A stretch of DNA of 64,000 nt, taken from the NCBI GenBank assembly GCA_024711325.1, contig JANJTC010000002.1:483528-547527 (forward strand). Reading direction: 5' to 3'. Of this stretch, positions 40,377 to 49,575 are shown piece by piece. Position 1 is the stretch's first letter; every line of letters begins with the position of its first letter. The stretch is from Bacteriovoracaceae bacterium. GTDB lineage: Bacteria > Bdellovibrionota > Bacteriovoracia > Bacteriovoracales > Bacteriovoracaceae. Both the position numbers and the translations under genes were made by a program. The notes under the pieces were generated by a model that searched no databases, was not told the DNA's origin, and saw nothing but the letters and a program-made list of their open reading frames with translations.

Positions 40377-43178
40377 TTATTGGTCTGTCAATTTTCCAAT
40401 CCGACCCCGACGGAGTAAACCATGGAGCATACGGTGGATAAGTTCATCTGTGGTTAAAGGCAGCAGATTCATTTCAAAGCGTGACCTGCGAATCAGGGTC
40501 TTAAGCCCTGAAATAATCAAGCGGTAGGTTATGATCTTGATTCGGTGGAGGGTGCCAAAAGTGTACTGGCCTACCATCTCGGCGCCCATTTTTTTACTTA
40601 AAAAATAAAAGTAACCAGTCTCTCTCTTTTCAAAGCGTTCTTCAAACCGGATCAGAAGTTTCCAGAGAAATCGATTCCAGCGAGAAACTGTCATAAAATC
40701 AGAAATCCAGATGTTCTCATAACGACGGGCAAATAAATTTCTGGCAGCAAGGCGAACGTCACCGATTAAACTGCTTTCTTTCCATGATCTCTTGGAAGAA
40801 TGGGAACTCCAACTTTCAACTACAAACCAGTAGTCTTCGAGGGAGTGACGACGAAGCTGCTCCAAGCACTCCACCAGACAAAGGGCCAGACCCATCCCCT
40901 GAAGTTTGACATACTCCTGACGGTCTTTTAGCCAGTCTTTACTGGGAACTTCCAGAATATAACGAACAGAGGCAGGTTTGGTTTCTGTCTGGATTTCCAA
41001 ACGGAGATTAGTACTTTTAATCAGGCTTGAGCCATCAGTTGCTAAGGTTAACCGGGTGTTTTCTTCAGGAGAGGAACGAATGAGTTCAATGTTGCAGACA
41101 TTCTCATTAGATAAAAGAACCAGGGCCTCTTCAATCGCCGTTAGATCTCTTTCATCCAAAGTGGGTCCAACCTCCTGTTCCGGAGTGTTTTTCACCAGAT
41201 CAAAGGCGATGGGTAATATGGCCTTAGCGACTTTAAACGGGCCAATCGAGAGGATATGCCTGATTAGCATCTTCCAACCAAATTGTTTTTGGAAAATCTG
41301 GCCAAAGTTGTGACGGGAAGAAATCGCCGATGAAGTCAGATAGACCTGGGTGATTCCTCTCATCGCGGCCTGTACTTCGATCCTAAGATTTATATTGGCC
41401 TCGCCCAGAAGTCTTACGAAGTCTGAGAGATAATGAATAAAGGCCCCTTGATTTCCACTGGCGATAAATTCTTTTATAAGGCCTTCGGTTCTTTCATTTT
41501 TTAAATCCTCTGGATTTTCCACCAGACCCTTGAGACTTTCAAAGACTCCTTTTTGATCACTTAAAATCAAGCGGTATAAAAAGCCAATAAAAGTCTTAAT
41601 CGTTTTATTGTCCCAATTAAAACAGGGATTGAGGTCAATTAGTTTTACCTGTAATTTATCGGGATCATATAAGATGTTACCGGCATGAGGGTCGGCCCAG
41701 ATGATACCTTTTTGGAACATAAGATAAAGATAAGCATCACTCACTATATCCGCGATACTGATGCGTTCGAGATATCTCGAGTGAACGACAGAGGTGATTT
41801 TTTCACCTTCAATCTTTTCCATCATGGCAACGTCTGGTTCTACATGGTAGTATTGAGGGATCTGTAAATCAAACATGCCTTTGAGAGCTTCCCTGATCTT
41901 GTCGGCATTCTTCTTTTCAACCCGGAAGTCCAGTTCACCAATGCTTTGTGAAGCATAATTAATAATAGTGCGCTTTAAAGCGGTAATCAGCCCTCTTACT
42001 TCCAATTGCTCATGAGGATTAAGCTCAGTCTCAGGTAAGGATAGATCAAGATGGTTTAGAATCGAGAGGAGGGTTTGTTTCTGGGCCTCAAAGAGATCAG
42101 TTAAATCCGGCCGTTGGATTTTAATCAGAACGGTTTTATCCGTATGCAGTTTTCTTTTACCTAATTCGGTTAATTCGAATTCATAGACGGCCCCTACGGA
42201 AGCTCCTGCAAACGCATTTTGAACTTCTTCCGGTATATGAATATAATTTTTAAGACGCTGCCATGAAGGACGATGGAAAACTTCCTGAACATACTTCCAG
42301 GACTTGTACTGGCTTCCAAATATCCCACCAAGTTTATCCTGCTGATGCCTGAGTTCTTTTGCAAGGGAAGGTGGGGCAAGTTCCGCCAGGACTTGGGCCA
42401 TCTTGACATACATACCACCGAGCTCTTGCAGGACAATGGAAATAATTCTTCCTTGTGAGAGTTCCTCTCTAGGAGTGCAAAGAATACTAATCAGCGAGGT
42501 CATGCACCTATCAGGCGGAAGATGTTTAACGGCCTCATCAATTAAAGGTAAAAGAAGATTTTTACCTTTAACATTTTGCCCCAGAACCTCTAGTAATTTT
42601 GGCCTGACTTCAAAGATATAGAACTGTTGCATTATCCGTTCTGTCAGTCGGGTGAGTTTATGATGTTCAACCTCGGGTAGTTCATAGAGGGCAGTAAAGA
42701 GGGGTTCTTTCAGATATGGGACGATATTCAAAGCTTCAGTCGAGAATACCGGGAATAACTTGAACAAAGGTAGAAATCTACTCGCGATAGTTCCAACGAT
42801 GTCCTCTACCAGGTCGGCCTGATCTACTAATTCAAAAATTTGGGGATGTTGTCCAATCGTTGTAAAAATCTTGTCAAAAAATTCTGTCATGACTGGTGTG
42901 AGTTTGTTCTCATCAACCATGTCCTGATTGTATTTATCGATACCCATTGTCTGAAGAGCGTCAATGGTGGCCTCGATATCCGGAGGAAAGTCGTAGTCAG
43001 GATCAAAACCATAGTGAACCATGTCCCGGGCGAGAACTGCCCAGGCACGTTTCATTTCATAATCTGAAACTGGATCAAAGTTGACTTTAGTGAGCGCCTT
43101 AGCAAAATAGGCACCCAAAGAGGATGAGTAATTTTTAGACTCGAGCGCTATTTCAGAAATCCAGGAGTAATCCCTCAT
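40377..43178 (-). CDS. Giant ABC1/UbiB-family atypical kinase
   Basis: 933 residues, compared with about 450-550 for usual UbiB/ABC1 proteins. A helical N-terminal region of about 240 residues comes first. The kinase-like core has KMAQ (259-262, usual KxGQ), the Ala-loop AGASVGAVY (324-332), Lys353 in VLIKIQRP, the ExD helix ELDFRVEKKNADK, Asp496 in WADPHAGNIL and Asp515 in LIDLN. The C-terminal 300 residues hold an additional alpha/beta part and basic helices (MISGLKTLIRRSRF-like). Catalytic residues are kept, so it may be active in ubiquinone or lipid homeostasis; the extra domains are unassigned. Confidence 0.8.
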   Translation of the reverse strand: MRDYSWISEIALESKNYSSSLGAYFAKALTKVNFDPVSDYEMKRAWAVLARDMVHYGFDPDYDFPPDIEATIDALQTMGIDKYNQDMVDENKLTPVMTEFFDKIFTTIGQHPQIFELVDQADLVEDIVGTIASRFLPLFKLFPVFSTEALNIVPYLKEPLFTALYELPEVEHHKLTRLTERIMQQFYIFEVRPKLLEVLGQNVKGKNLLLPLIDEAVKHLPPDRCMTSLISILCTPREELSQGRIISIVLQELGGMYVKMAQVLAELAPPSLAKELRHQQDKLGGIFGSQYKSWKYVQEVFHRPSWQRLKNYIHIPEEVQNAFAGASVGAVYEFELTELGKRKLHTDKTVLIKIQRPDLTDLFEAQKQTLLSILNHLDLSLPETELNPHEQLEVRGLITALKRTIINYASQSIGELDFRVEKKNADKIREALKGMFDLQIPQYYHVEPDVAMMEKIEGEKITSVVHSRYLERISIADIVSDAYLYLMFQKGIIWADPHAGNILYDPDKLQVKLIDLNPCFNWDNKTIKTFIGFLYRLILSDQKGVFESLKGLVENPEDLKNERTEGLIKEFIASGNQGAFIHYLSDFVRLLGEANINLRIEVQAAMRGITQVYLTSSAISSRHNFGQIFQKQFGWKMLIRHILSIGPFKVAKAILPIAFDLVKNTPEQEVGPTLDERDLTAIEEALVLLSNENVCNIELIRSSPEENTRLTLATDGSSLIKSTNLRLEIQTETKPASVRYILEVPSKDWLKDRQEYVKLQGMGLALCLVECLEQLRRHSLEDYWFVVESWSSHSSKRSWKESSLIGDVRLAARNLFARRYENIWISDFMTVSRWNRFLWKLLIRFEERFEKRETGYFYFLSKKMGAEMVGQYTFGTLHRIKIITYRLIISGLKTLIRRSRFEMNLLPLTTDELIHRMLHGLLRRGRIGKLTDQ

Positions 43179-43228
43179 CTTGTGGTGCCCTTTTTCAGTG
43201 TTTATTCTACTGAAAAAGTAAGGTTCGA

Positions 43229-43618
43229 CTATAGGTTTGCTGCAAGAATGCCTAAATCAAGTTCAATTAGTCCCAATACATTATTAAAGTTAAGTGGTTT
43301 GGAAAGAAATCGATACACACCGAGTTCCTGCATAATTTTTTTGAACTCTGCTTCATCATAGCCGCTCACAAAGTAAGTCGGGATACGACGGCCTGAGTCT
43401 TTAACCATTTGCATGATAGCTTGTCCGTCCATTTGCGGCATATTAATGTCACTCAGAATTAAATCTGGACTGTTGTGTTCAAACCATTCTGCAAATTTAA
43501 GAGAATCTGAAAAGAACTTTAGATGGATCAAACCTCGTTTAATTTGTTTTTCTAATAACAGGTAATAAAGGTATTCCATTTCTAGTTCGTCATCGATTAC
43601 TGCAATGAGTTTGGCCAC
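43229..43618 (-). CDS. Single-domain response regulator
   Basis: A receiver of about 129 residues. VIDDELE carries the acid pair, Asp57 in LILSDINMP is the phosphoacceptor, YFVSGYDEAE holds the switch Ser, and Lys lies in FLSKPLNF. The frame opens at 43675, but a GTG at 43618 has a GGAGAG ribosome-binding site and begins exactly at the first receiver strand, so I choose it. No kinase is adjacent. It may serve one of the orphan kinases in the window; unproven. Confidence 0.85.
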   Translation of the reverse strand: MAKLIAVIDDELEMEYLYYLLLEKQIKRGLIHLKFFSDSLKFAEWFEHNSPDLILSDINMPQMDGQAIMQMVKDSGRRIPTYFVSGYDEAEFKKIMQELGVYRFLSKPLNFNNVLGLIELDLGILAANL

Positions 43619-43744
43619 TTTCTCTCCGATTCTCCAATGATTTTTGTGGCCTATATTTAGCTTAACTTGTGGCAAGCTCCACCTAAAGATATCCTTAAGT
43701 GTAATTTTGGTGCATCATTTAGGGACTTAGCAGAGGAGCTATAA

Positions 43745-44368
43745 ATGAAACTTTTTTATAAAGCAGGCGCAAGTGCCTTGGCCCCCCACATTGTAATGTC
43801 TGAACTTAATATGGTTTATGAAATTGAAGCAGTTGATTTACAAACCAAAAAATGTGCTACGGGCGATTTCTGGAAAATTAACCCCAAGGGATCAATCCCG
43901 GCCTTGATTATGGATAATGGAGAAGTTTTGACAGAAAGTGCTATCATTTGCCAATTCCTGGCCGATGAAGCCTTGGAATCAAATCTCTTGCCGAAATTGG
44001 GCACCATTGGACGGATTCGTTGTTTGGAGTGGATGAATTTTATTGCCACTGAGATTCATAAGAATTTCACTCCATTGTTCTCATTAGAAAGAATGATGAA
44101 AAATGGAGAGGGAAAAGCTGAACTTAAAAATTTTACCCATGAAGTTTTAAAAGCGAAGTTGACTTTTGTCTCAGAGAAACTAGGAGTTCTGGATTATCTT
44201 ATGGGAACTGAGTTTACCATTGCTGATGCCTACCTCTTTAACTGCCTGGTATGGGGGAAGTTTGTCGGCGTAGACATTGGGAATTGGCCTAACCTTGAAG
44301 CTTATATCAAACGGATTGGTCAAAGACCGGCCGTTATCAAGGCGATGAAAGAAGAAGGACTCCTTTAA
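43745..44368 (+). CDS. Glutathione S-transferase, beta-class-like without Cys10
   Basis: A 207-residue GST. The N-terminal thioredoxin fold MKLFYKAGASALAPHIVMSELN is aligned with beta-class GstA, whose catalytic Cys10 is Ser10 here. NPKGSIPALIMDNGEVLTESAIICQFLAD is the glutathione-binding region, and FTIADAYLFNCLVWG the N-capping box of the helical domain. The ribosome-binding site is GAGGAG. The Ser change would favour conjugation or binding over thiol exchange. It overlaps the convergent hydrolase gene by 4 bases. Confidence 0.92.
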   Translation: MKLFYKAGASALAPHIVMSELNMVYEIEAVDLQTKKCATGDFWKINPKGSIPALIMDNGEVLTESAIICQFLADEALESNLLPKLGTIGRIRCLEWMNFIATEIHKNFTPLFSLERMMKNGEGKAELKNFTHEVLKAKLTFVSEKLGVLDYLMGTEFTIADAYLFNCLVWGKFVGVDIGNWPNLEAYIKRIGQRPAVIKAMKEEGLL

Positions 44369-45066
44369 ACTAACTGACCTTCTATAACGTCGGCCATCTC
44401 CCGTAAATTTGTTCTTTCAAGTTCATGTTTAGAGTGGGAGATGGTTTTGACCTGAGCGTGGCGAAGCCAACTGCTCGTAAGGTGAGTCTCTTCGGAAGTC
44501 ACCATTCTATCCTGGTCGCCCAGAATTAAAGTAACCGGTATATCAATTTCCGCCATATCTTCACGGGTAAGTCCATCCAGACGTTCTAGATTTTGCATCA
44601 TATGTGCGGTAGAGCGAAGAAGCTGTTTCCATCTCTCACCATGCTTATTTTCTAAAATTGAGGCAAAGTTAGGGACATTCGACTGTACGTGATCTGGATT
44701 GAGCAGTGGCAACTCTTTTAAGACGGCATTCTCTGTCCAATTAAATTTGGTGCCGTAAGTGAATATCATCTTGATGGGTGAGTCTTCGTAATTGGCCTTA
44801 TGGTACAGGGCCACGTAACCACCCATGGAATAACCGAAAACGACAATGTTATTTAACTGATTTTTTTTTAGATATTCCTCGAGGTCCCTTGCAAAAAGAT
44901 CAATCCGAAATTCGGATGGTTCAGCAGAGCCTTTGCCATGGCCCGAAAAGCTAAAAGAAAGAGTCTCATGTCCTCGTTCTCTTAAGATGCTCATTAGTGG
45001 TTCCATATCTGCAGCAGTGCCCAAGGCACCGTGGAGAAAAAGTAGTTTTGTTTTTGATTTTTCCAT
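44365..45066 (-). CDS. Alpha/beta-fold hydrolase
   Basis: A 233-residue hydrolase. The oxyanion region is LLFLHGALGTAADM, the nucleophile elbow is FGYSMGGYVAL, the acid is in LILGDQDRMV, and the His in SHSKHELERTN. Family members hydrolyse esters, thioesters or amides; the substrate is unknown. No signal peptide is visible. Start ATG has a weak ribosome-binding site. Confidence 0.9.
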   Translation of the reverse strand: MEKSKTKLLFLHGALGTAADMEPLMSILRERGHETLSFSFSGHGKGSAEPSEFRIDLFARDLEEYLKKNQLNNIVVFGYSMGGYVALYHKANYEDSPIKMIFTYGTKFNWTENAVLKELPLLNPDHVQSNVPNFASILENKHGERWKQLLRSTAHMMQNLERLDGLTREDMAEIDIPVTLILGDQDRMVTSEETHLTSSWLRHAQVKTISHSKHELERTNLREMADVIEGQLV

Positions 45067-45130
45067 GAGTACATCTTACTGATTTTTTGAAACTTGCACA
45101 AATGTTCCGAACTCTGATAACTCTATTATT

Positions 45131-45355
45131 ATGAATGACTTAATTATTGGCGGATTATACCAGCACTACAAGGGTAACAAATATATCGTTCGGGACCTTG
45201 CCCGGCATTCCGAGACTTTGGAGTGGATGGTCGTCTACGAGTGTCTATATGAAAACCCAGAAGGTAAAATTTGGGTCAGACCACGTGAGATGTTCCTTGA
45301 ATATGTTACTATCGAGGGGAAGAGCATCCCGCGTTTTAAATTCATTGGGGCCTAG
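45131..45355 (+). CDS. DUF1653 protein
   Basis: 74 residues matching DUF1653: GGLYQHYKGNKYIVRDLARHSETLEWMVVYECLY followed by WVRPREMFLEYV and a C-terminal RFKFIG. A short domain of unknown function that is sometimes attached to other proteins. Overlaps hrpB, on the other strand, by 14 bases at the tails. Confidence 0.85.
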   Translation: MNDLIIGGLYQHYKGNKYIVRDLARHSETLEWMVVYECLYENPEGKIWVRPREMFLEYVTIEGKSIPRFKFIGA

Positions 45356-47660
45356 GTAACTGGGATTTAAGTAGAATTGGTTTGGCCTCCCAAGGCCGCT
45401 CCGGCCAGTGGTGACGAGGATAATCCCTTTGATACTCTTTTTTCATTTCCTGATAAGTTTTCTGCCAGAAATTTTTTAAATCTTTTGTGACTTGAATAGG
45501 TCTCTTATGCGGTCCTAAAAGCTTTAATGTTAATGGAATCTTTCCTTGCATGAGGGTAGGGGTTTCATTGATGCCATAGAAATCCTGAATAGGTGCCTCA
45601 AGATATGGCCCCATGCCAAACGGGTAATGAACCTTGAGCTCTCTTTTTCCCCCAAGATTAATATGAGTAGGTAGCTGTCTATCCAAATCCGTCACATCCA
45701 GTTTTTCTTCCACCAGTCTTTGAAGATAGTGTGATAATTGATGCCATTCCATCAGTCCAGTGTGATTGAAATAGTCTTTCGGAGACAATTCCTCAATAAG
45801 AGTTTCTAAGTCATGGCCTTTTTGGCGGGACCAAAAATGCAGACGACCGTATTCAGGGGTCTCTTTCCAAAGAGAGATTTTCTGTTTCATGAATGTTTGT
45901 GATTGAAGAGATATTTTCTTCTTCAACTCATTTCCCAGCTCTACCCAATTCGGTTTAAGCACATCCTCTTCCAGAACAATACTTCCCAGACGGGTTTTAC
46001 GTTTAATTGAGATTCTTTCATCAATCAAAATCTCATCGTCTTCTGTGAGAGGAAAAGGTTCTAGTTCCCAGATCCATTCTTCTTCCACCGGAAAAACCTT
46101 GATGGCCTCTTGCCGCTGAGTGATATCCAGAATGATATAAAAATCTTCATGCAAATGATTAAGAGAAGGGTGGATTTTTAAGGTCTTTCCTGAATAGTGA
46201 ATGAAGTCCCGCTGCTTTTCCCGGAAACGGGCCACCTGATCAACAAAACCTTTTAGAAGACAGCTCTCCCAGGAAAAATTATCCGTTCCTTCAGTTTTTA
46301 AATAGAAATTCAAGCGCCTCTTGAGACTGCCGGTGCGGTCATCCTCAATATCTTCACAAACCGTTTTAAGAAGTTGCTGCTTACTTTTAAGGGGTAAATT
46401 TTCTCCGGCAATGAGAATTCGGGCAAGTCTTGAGTCCAGAGGCCATTCCAGCATCTTTTTACCAATGGAGGTTATCAGGCCATCTTTCTCCAAGGCCCCC
46501 ATTCTTTCCAGTAAGAGCCGGGCCTTGTCCCATTTCTCAGCTGGTGGTGGATGAAACCAGTGAGGATTGTGACCGCTACCTTTAACCAGAAGATATATAT
46601 CAGTCAGGTCGGCCCGAATGATCTCCGGAATAGTGTGATCGGGCCTTTCATTAAAATCCTGCTGACTATAAAGTCTGAGACAAAGTCCCGGTCCGGTTCT
46701 TCCGGCCCGACCTGCTCTTTGAATTGCCGACGACTTTGTCACAGGCCTGTCTTCAATAAATTTTAAACCATTCCAGGCAGAGTAATGGGCCTCTCTTTGA
46801 ATACCAGAATCAATCACCACCCGAATACCGGGAATAGTAATGGAACTTTCAGCAATATTCGTCGCCAGGATAATTTTTTGCTTTGAGGCCGGTTTGATTG
46901 CGAGGTCCTGTTCTTCGCGGGTTAATTCCGCATGGAGAAGAAAAACATTATAGTGAGCAAGCACTTCTTTGACTTTAAGCATTTCCCGCATTCCAGGCAG
47001 GAAAACCAGAATATCCCCTTCATGTTGAATACTTTCAATCGCTCTTTTTACTTTCTGTTCCAGTGATTGACTGAGGATACTGGGTTGATTAGGTAAATAA
47101 GTGACGTCAATCGGATAAATTATAGCTTCTATTTCAATGGATTTTGATTCAGGCAATGCCTCTATCAATTTTAAATCCAGGGTTGCTGACATGAGTATAA
47201 TTTTTAAGGCAGGTCTTCTTTTTTGAAGATCTCGCAAAAGGGCCAGGGCAAGGTCAGTTTCCAGGTGGCGTTCATGGAATTCATCCAAAATAACCACATC
47301 CACATCGTTGAGCTCAGGATCTGTCAGAAATTTTTTAAGGAACGTCCCTTCCGTATAAAAAATCAAGCGAGAATTTTGAGTGGCATTTTTTTCAAAACGA
47401 AAATGGTAACCCACTTCCTGGCCTAAAATCAGATTTTCTTCCTCTGAAATTCTCGTTGCCGCTAGCTTGGCCGCAAGTCTTCTGGGCTCTAGGACCACCA
47501 CTTTTTTTGATAAATGAGAGGCCAGTGCCCAGGGGAGACGGGTGGTTTTGCCACTTCCGGGTGATGCCTTGACCATTACAGTTGAGTAGTCCTGCACGGC
47601 CTTGAGGATTTGAGGGATATATATGTCTATCGGAAGCGAAAGCTTCTCAATTTGCTTCAT
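45342..47660 (-). CDS. hrpB: ATP-dependent RNA helicase HrpB
   Basis: DExH helicase of 772 residues. Motif I is ASPGSGKTTRLPWAL, motif Ia EPRRLAAK, motif II ILDEFHERHLETDLAL, motif III LMSATLD, motif V TNIAESSITIPGI and motif VI QRAGRAGRTGPG. The C-terminal part with the HrpB-specific domain ends in YPRHHWPERPWEAKP, which is typical. Slightly shorter than E. coli HrpB. Role in RNA metabolism is not defined in most bacteria. Confidence 0.95.
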   Translation of the reverse strand: MKQIEKLSLPIDIYIPQILKAVQDYSTVMVKASPGSGKTTRLPWALASHLSKKVVVLEPRRLAAKLAATRISEEENLILGQEVGYHFRFEKNATQNSRLIFYTEGTFLKKFLTDPELNDVDVVILDEFHERHLETDLALALLRDLQKRRPALKIILMSATLDLKLIEALPESKSIEIEAIIYPIDVTYLPNQPSILSQSLEQKVKRAIESIQHEGDILVFLPGMREMLKVKEVLAHYNVFLLHAELTREEQDLAIKPASKQKIILATNIAESSITIPGIRVVIDSGIQREAHYSAWNGLKFIEDRPVTKSSAIQRAGRAGRTGPGLCLRLYSQQDFNERPDHTIPEIIRADLTDIYLLVKGSGHNPHWFHPPPAEKWDKARLLLERMGALEKDGLITSIGKKMLEWPLDSRLARILIAGENLPLKSKQQLLKTVCEDIEDDRTGSLKRRLNFYLKTEGTDNFSWESCLLKGFVDQVARFREKQRDFIHYSGKTLKIHPSLNHLHEDFYIILDITQRQEAIKVFPVEEEWIWELEPFPLTEDDEILIDERISIKRKTRLGSIVLEEDVLKPNWVELGNELKKKISLQSQTFMKQKISLWKETPEYGRLHFWSRQKGHDLETLIEELSPKDYFNHTGLMEWHQLSHYLQRLVEEKLDVTDLDRQLPTHINLGGKRELKVHYPFGMGPYLEAPIQDFYGINETPTLMQGKIPLTLKLLGPHKRPIQVTKDLKNFWQKTYQEMKKEYQRDYPRHHWPERPWEAKPILLKSQLPRPQ

Positions 47661-47728
47661 GCAGCACCAACATTTGATTGAATCTTTCTGATCTTACCTT
47701 GATAATAGGTGAATTCCTAGGAGTACAT

Positions 47729-48235
47729 ATGTCACTTTGTCCTTGTCGGTCCATGGACCAAATTAAACTTCAGTATGAAGAATGCTGTGAACCTTTTATT
47801 AAGGGTAAGAAAAAGGCCCCAACGGTTGAAGCGCTTATGCGTTCACGCTACGTCGCCTACGTGGTGAAGAACATCAATTACATTGATGAGACTCAGATCA
47901 CTGTGGAAAACGAAGTTTTTAATAAAGAAGAAGCTCTAAAATGGGCCGAGAGTTCTGAGTGGTTGGGACTTGAAATCAAGAAGACCCAAAAAGGGGAGCC
48001 TAACGACAACACTGGAGTCGTTGAATTCGTTGCTCACTATAAAGATAAGGCTTCTGGCACAGAACTTCGTCACCATGAAACTTCTCTTTTCCAAAAAAGA
48101 GATGGCGATTGGAAATTTAAAGAAGGTCAGATTCATGGAGCTCAGCCACTAAAGCGTTTGGAGCCAAAAATTGGAAGGAACGATCCTTGTTCATGTAATT
48201 CAGGCAAAAAATTTAAAAAGTGCTGTGGAGCTTAA
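47729..48235 (+). CDS. ychJ: YchJ-family SEC-C protein (UPF0225)
   Basis: 168 residues in the YchJ layout. The N-terminal Cys-rich element is [24 protein letters not shown], then [16 protein letters not shown], the NTF2-like middle with SSEWLGLEI, and a terminal SEC-C zinc motif ([18 protein letters not shown]). ATG 47729 is preferred to 47678 because of the TAGGAG ribosome-binding site and the family start. The SEC-C motif may tie it to ribosomes or SecB-like clients. Stop directly abuts the next gene. Confidence 0.93.
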   Translation: MSLCPCRSMDQIKLQYEECCEPFIKGKKKAPTVEALMRSRYVAYVVKNINYIDETQITVENEVFNKEEALKWAESSEWLGLEIKKTQKGEPNDNTGVVEFVAHYKDKASGTELRHHETSLFQKRDGDWKFKEGQIHGAQPLKRLEPKIGRNDPCSCNSGKKFKKCCGA

Positions 48236-48712
48236 TTGAAAAAGCTCATATTAGATGAACTCATTTCCCGGGCCCGCGTTGAATTAGCGGGCCTTGAAGC
48301 TTCTGCTAAATCTAACCGAGATTTTGCAACTGATCAGGAATTTAAGGCCGAAAGTAAGTACGATACCCGTGCACTTGAAGCTTCCTATCTGGCCAGTGCC
48401 GAATCTAAACGAGTGGAAGAGCTAAAACTTGAAATTCAAATTTTAGAAGAAGTGGATGTGGAAGCTTCCAGGAAGCTTGGTGAAATCAGCATCGGTGCCT
48501 TGGTCGTGCTTCAGCATAACAACCAGAAACGTACTTACTTCTTGATACCGACTGCCGGTGGAACCATTATTAAGGTTAAAGATGAAGCGGTCATGGTGGT
48601 TTCTGTTTTCTCACCCATAGGGGACGCTTTGTTGGGTTTAAAGACCGGTGATGAATTTGAAGTTGAGACTCCTAAAGAAACCCGGAATTACCAGATCATA
48701 AGCTATCAGTGA
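48236..48712 (+). CDS. GreA/GreB-like transcription factor, TTG start
   Basis: 158 residues with the plan of the GreA/B superfamily: a helical N-terminal hairpin (ESKYDTRALEASYLASAESKRVEEL) and an FKBP-like C-terminal domain (IGALVVLQHN, TYFLIPTAGG, VVSVFSPIGDALLGLKTGDEFEV). The N-terminal hairpin lacks the clear acidic tip of true GreA, so it may be a Gre-like regulator that binds RNA polymerase. The start is TTG right after the ychJ stop, with GTGGAG as ribosome-binding site; no ATG is near. Confidence 0.8.
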   Translation: MKKLILDELISRARVELAGLEASAKSNRDFATDQEFKAESKYDTRALEASYLASAESKRVEELKLEIQILEEVDVEASRKLGEISIGALVVLQHNNQKRTYFLIPTAGGTIIKVKDEAVMVVSVFSPIGDALLGLKTGDEFEVETPKETRNYQIISYQ

Positions 48713-48865
48713 CCCAAATTCTTGCCACTCACCACAAGGACTGCCTCTCTGAACTGGCTTGAGGCTGTTATAAGATATTGGATTTATATCATCAAGAATT
48801 TTTAATCAAGAGATCCTTGTTACTCGCCGATACTCTAGTGGTAACCCTTCCCTGGAGAGAACGCC

Positions 48866-49195
48866 ATGAAATGGATCATTGTTTTGAGCATGGTATTTTC
48901 AGTCACTTCTTATGCACAAGTTTCAGCTCTTGAAGTTGAGAGTATGCTCAATCAAATGGTAAAAGAAAATGTCATTTCTGCTGTAGAAGCCGAGAAAGCA
49001 AAGATCAAACTCAAAACCATCAGTCCAGATCAATGGTCAATGATTAATGAAAAGGCCACGGCATTTGCTGCCAGAGGCCCTGCATCGGTATCAGAAAATA
49101 AGATTGAAGAAGTTCAAAAAGTCGACCTGGATAGTGCTCAGTTTAAAACGATTCAAAACGAAGTTAAAAAAATCATGCCGGCCTACAAAGATTAG
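48866..49195 (+). CDS. Small periplasmic hypothetical protein
   Basis: A 109-residue protein with a signal peptide (MKWIIVLSMVFSVTSYAQ). The mature part is helical and ends KKIMPAYKD; contains MLNQMVKENVISAVEAEKAKIKLK. The ribosome-binding site is CTGGAGAG. No family recognised. It lies alone between the Gre-like gene and the convergent YkvA-like gene. Confidence 0.65.
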   Translation: MKWIIVLSMVFSVTSYAQVSALEVESMLNQMVKENVISAVEAEKAKIKLKTISPDQWSMINEKATAFAARGPASVSENKIEEVQKVDLDSAQFKTIQNEVKKIMPAYKD

Positions 49196-49227
49196 AGTCT
49201 TTGGCTTTTTCTGCGCCGAACCGCAAG

Positions 49228-49575
49228 TTAATACGGGTCACCCACGTATTGCCAGATTTTATTCTTTAGAAATTTAGGGACAAGAAACTGAAGGGCACGT
49301 GAAATTGTTCGCAGTCGAGCAAAGGCCTTCATGTTCCATGGGAAGTGGGAAAGGAGAATATTGGAATCCAGGACTGAGAAGAAATAATCCAGAATAAAAG
49401 AAAGAATAATAAGATCGTCTAAAAGTCCAATGACAGGAATCCAGTCGGGGATTAAGTCAAAGGGCGAGATAAGTAGGCCAATCATGACCAGAAGAACTTT
49501 TTTATCTCTTGAAGGGATACGTTCGTCATTGGCCGTGTTCACTAAAAAATCTTTGAGATCTTTAAAGAACTGCAT
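49228..49575 (-). CDS. YkvA-type DUF1232 membrane protein
   Basis: 115 residues. The DUF1232 signature is VLLVMIGLLISPFDLIPDWIPVIGLLDDLIIL, a membrane-associated helical hairpin with a conserved SPxDLIPD pattern. A longer frame opens at 49656, but ATG 49575 has an AGGAG ribosome-binding site and the family start (MQFFKDLKDFL). It overlaps the end of tcdA by 14 bases. Function unknown. Confidence 0.88.
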   Translation of the reverse strand: MQFFKDLKDFLVNTANDERIPSRDKKVLLVMIGLLISPFDLIPDWIPVIGLLDDLIILSFILDYFFSVLDSNILLSHFPWNMKAFARLRTISRALQFLVPKFLKNKIWQYVGDPY

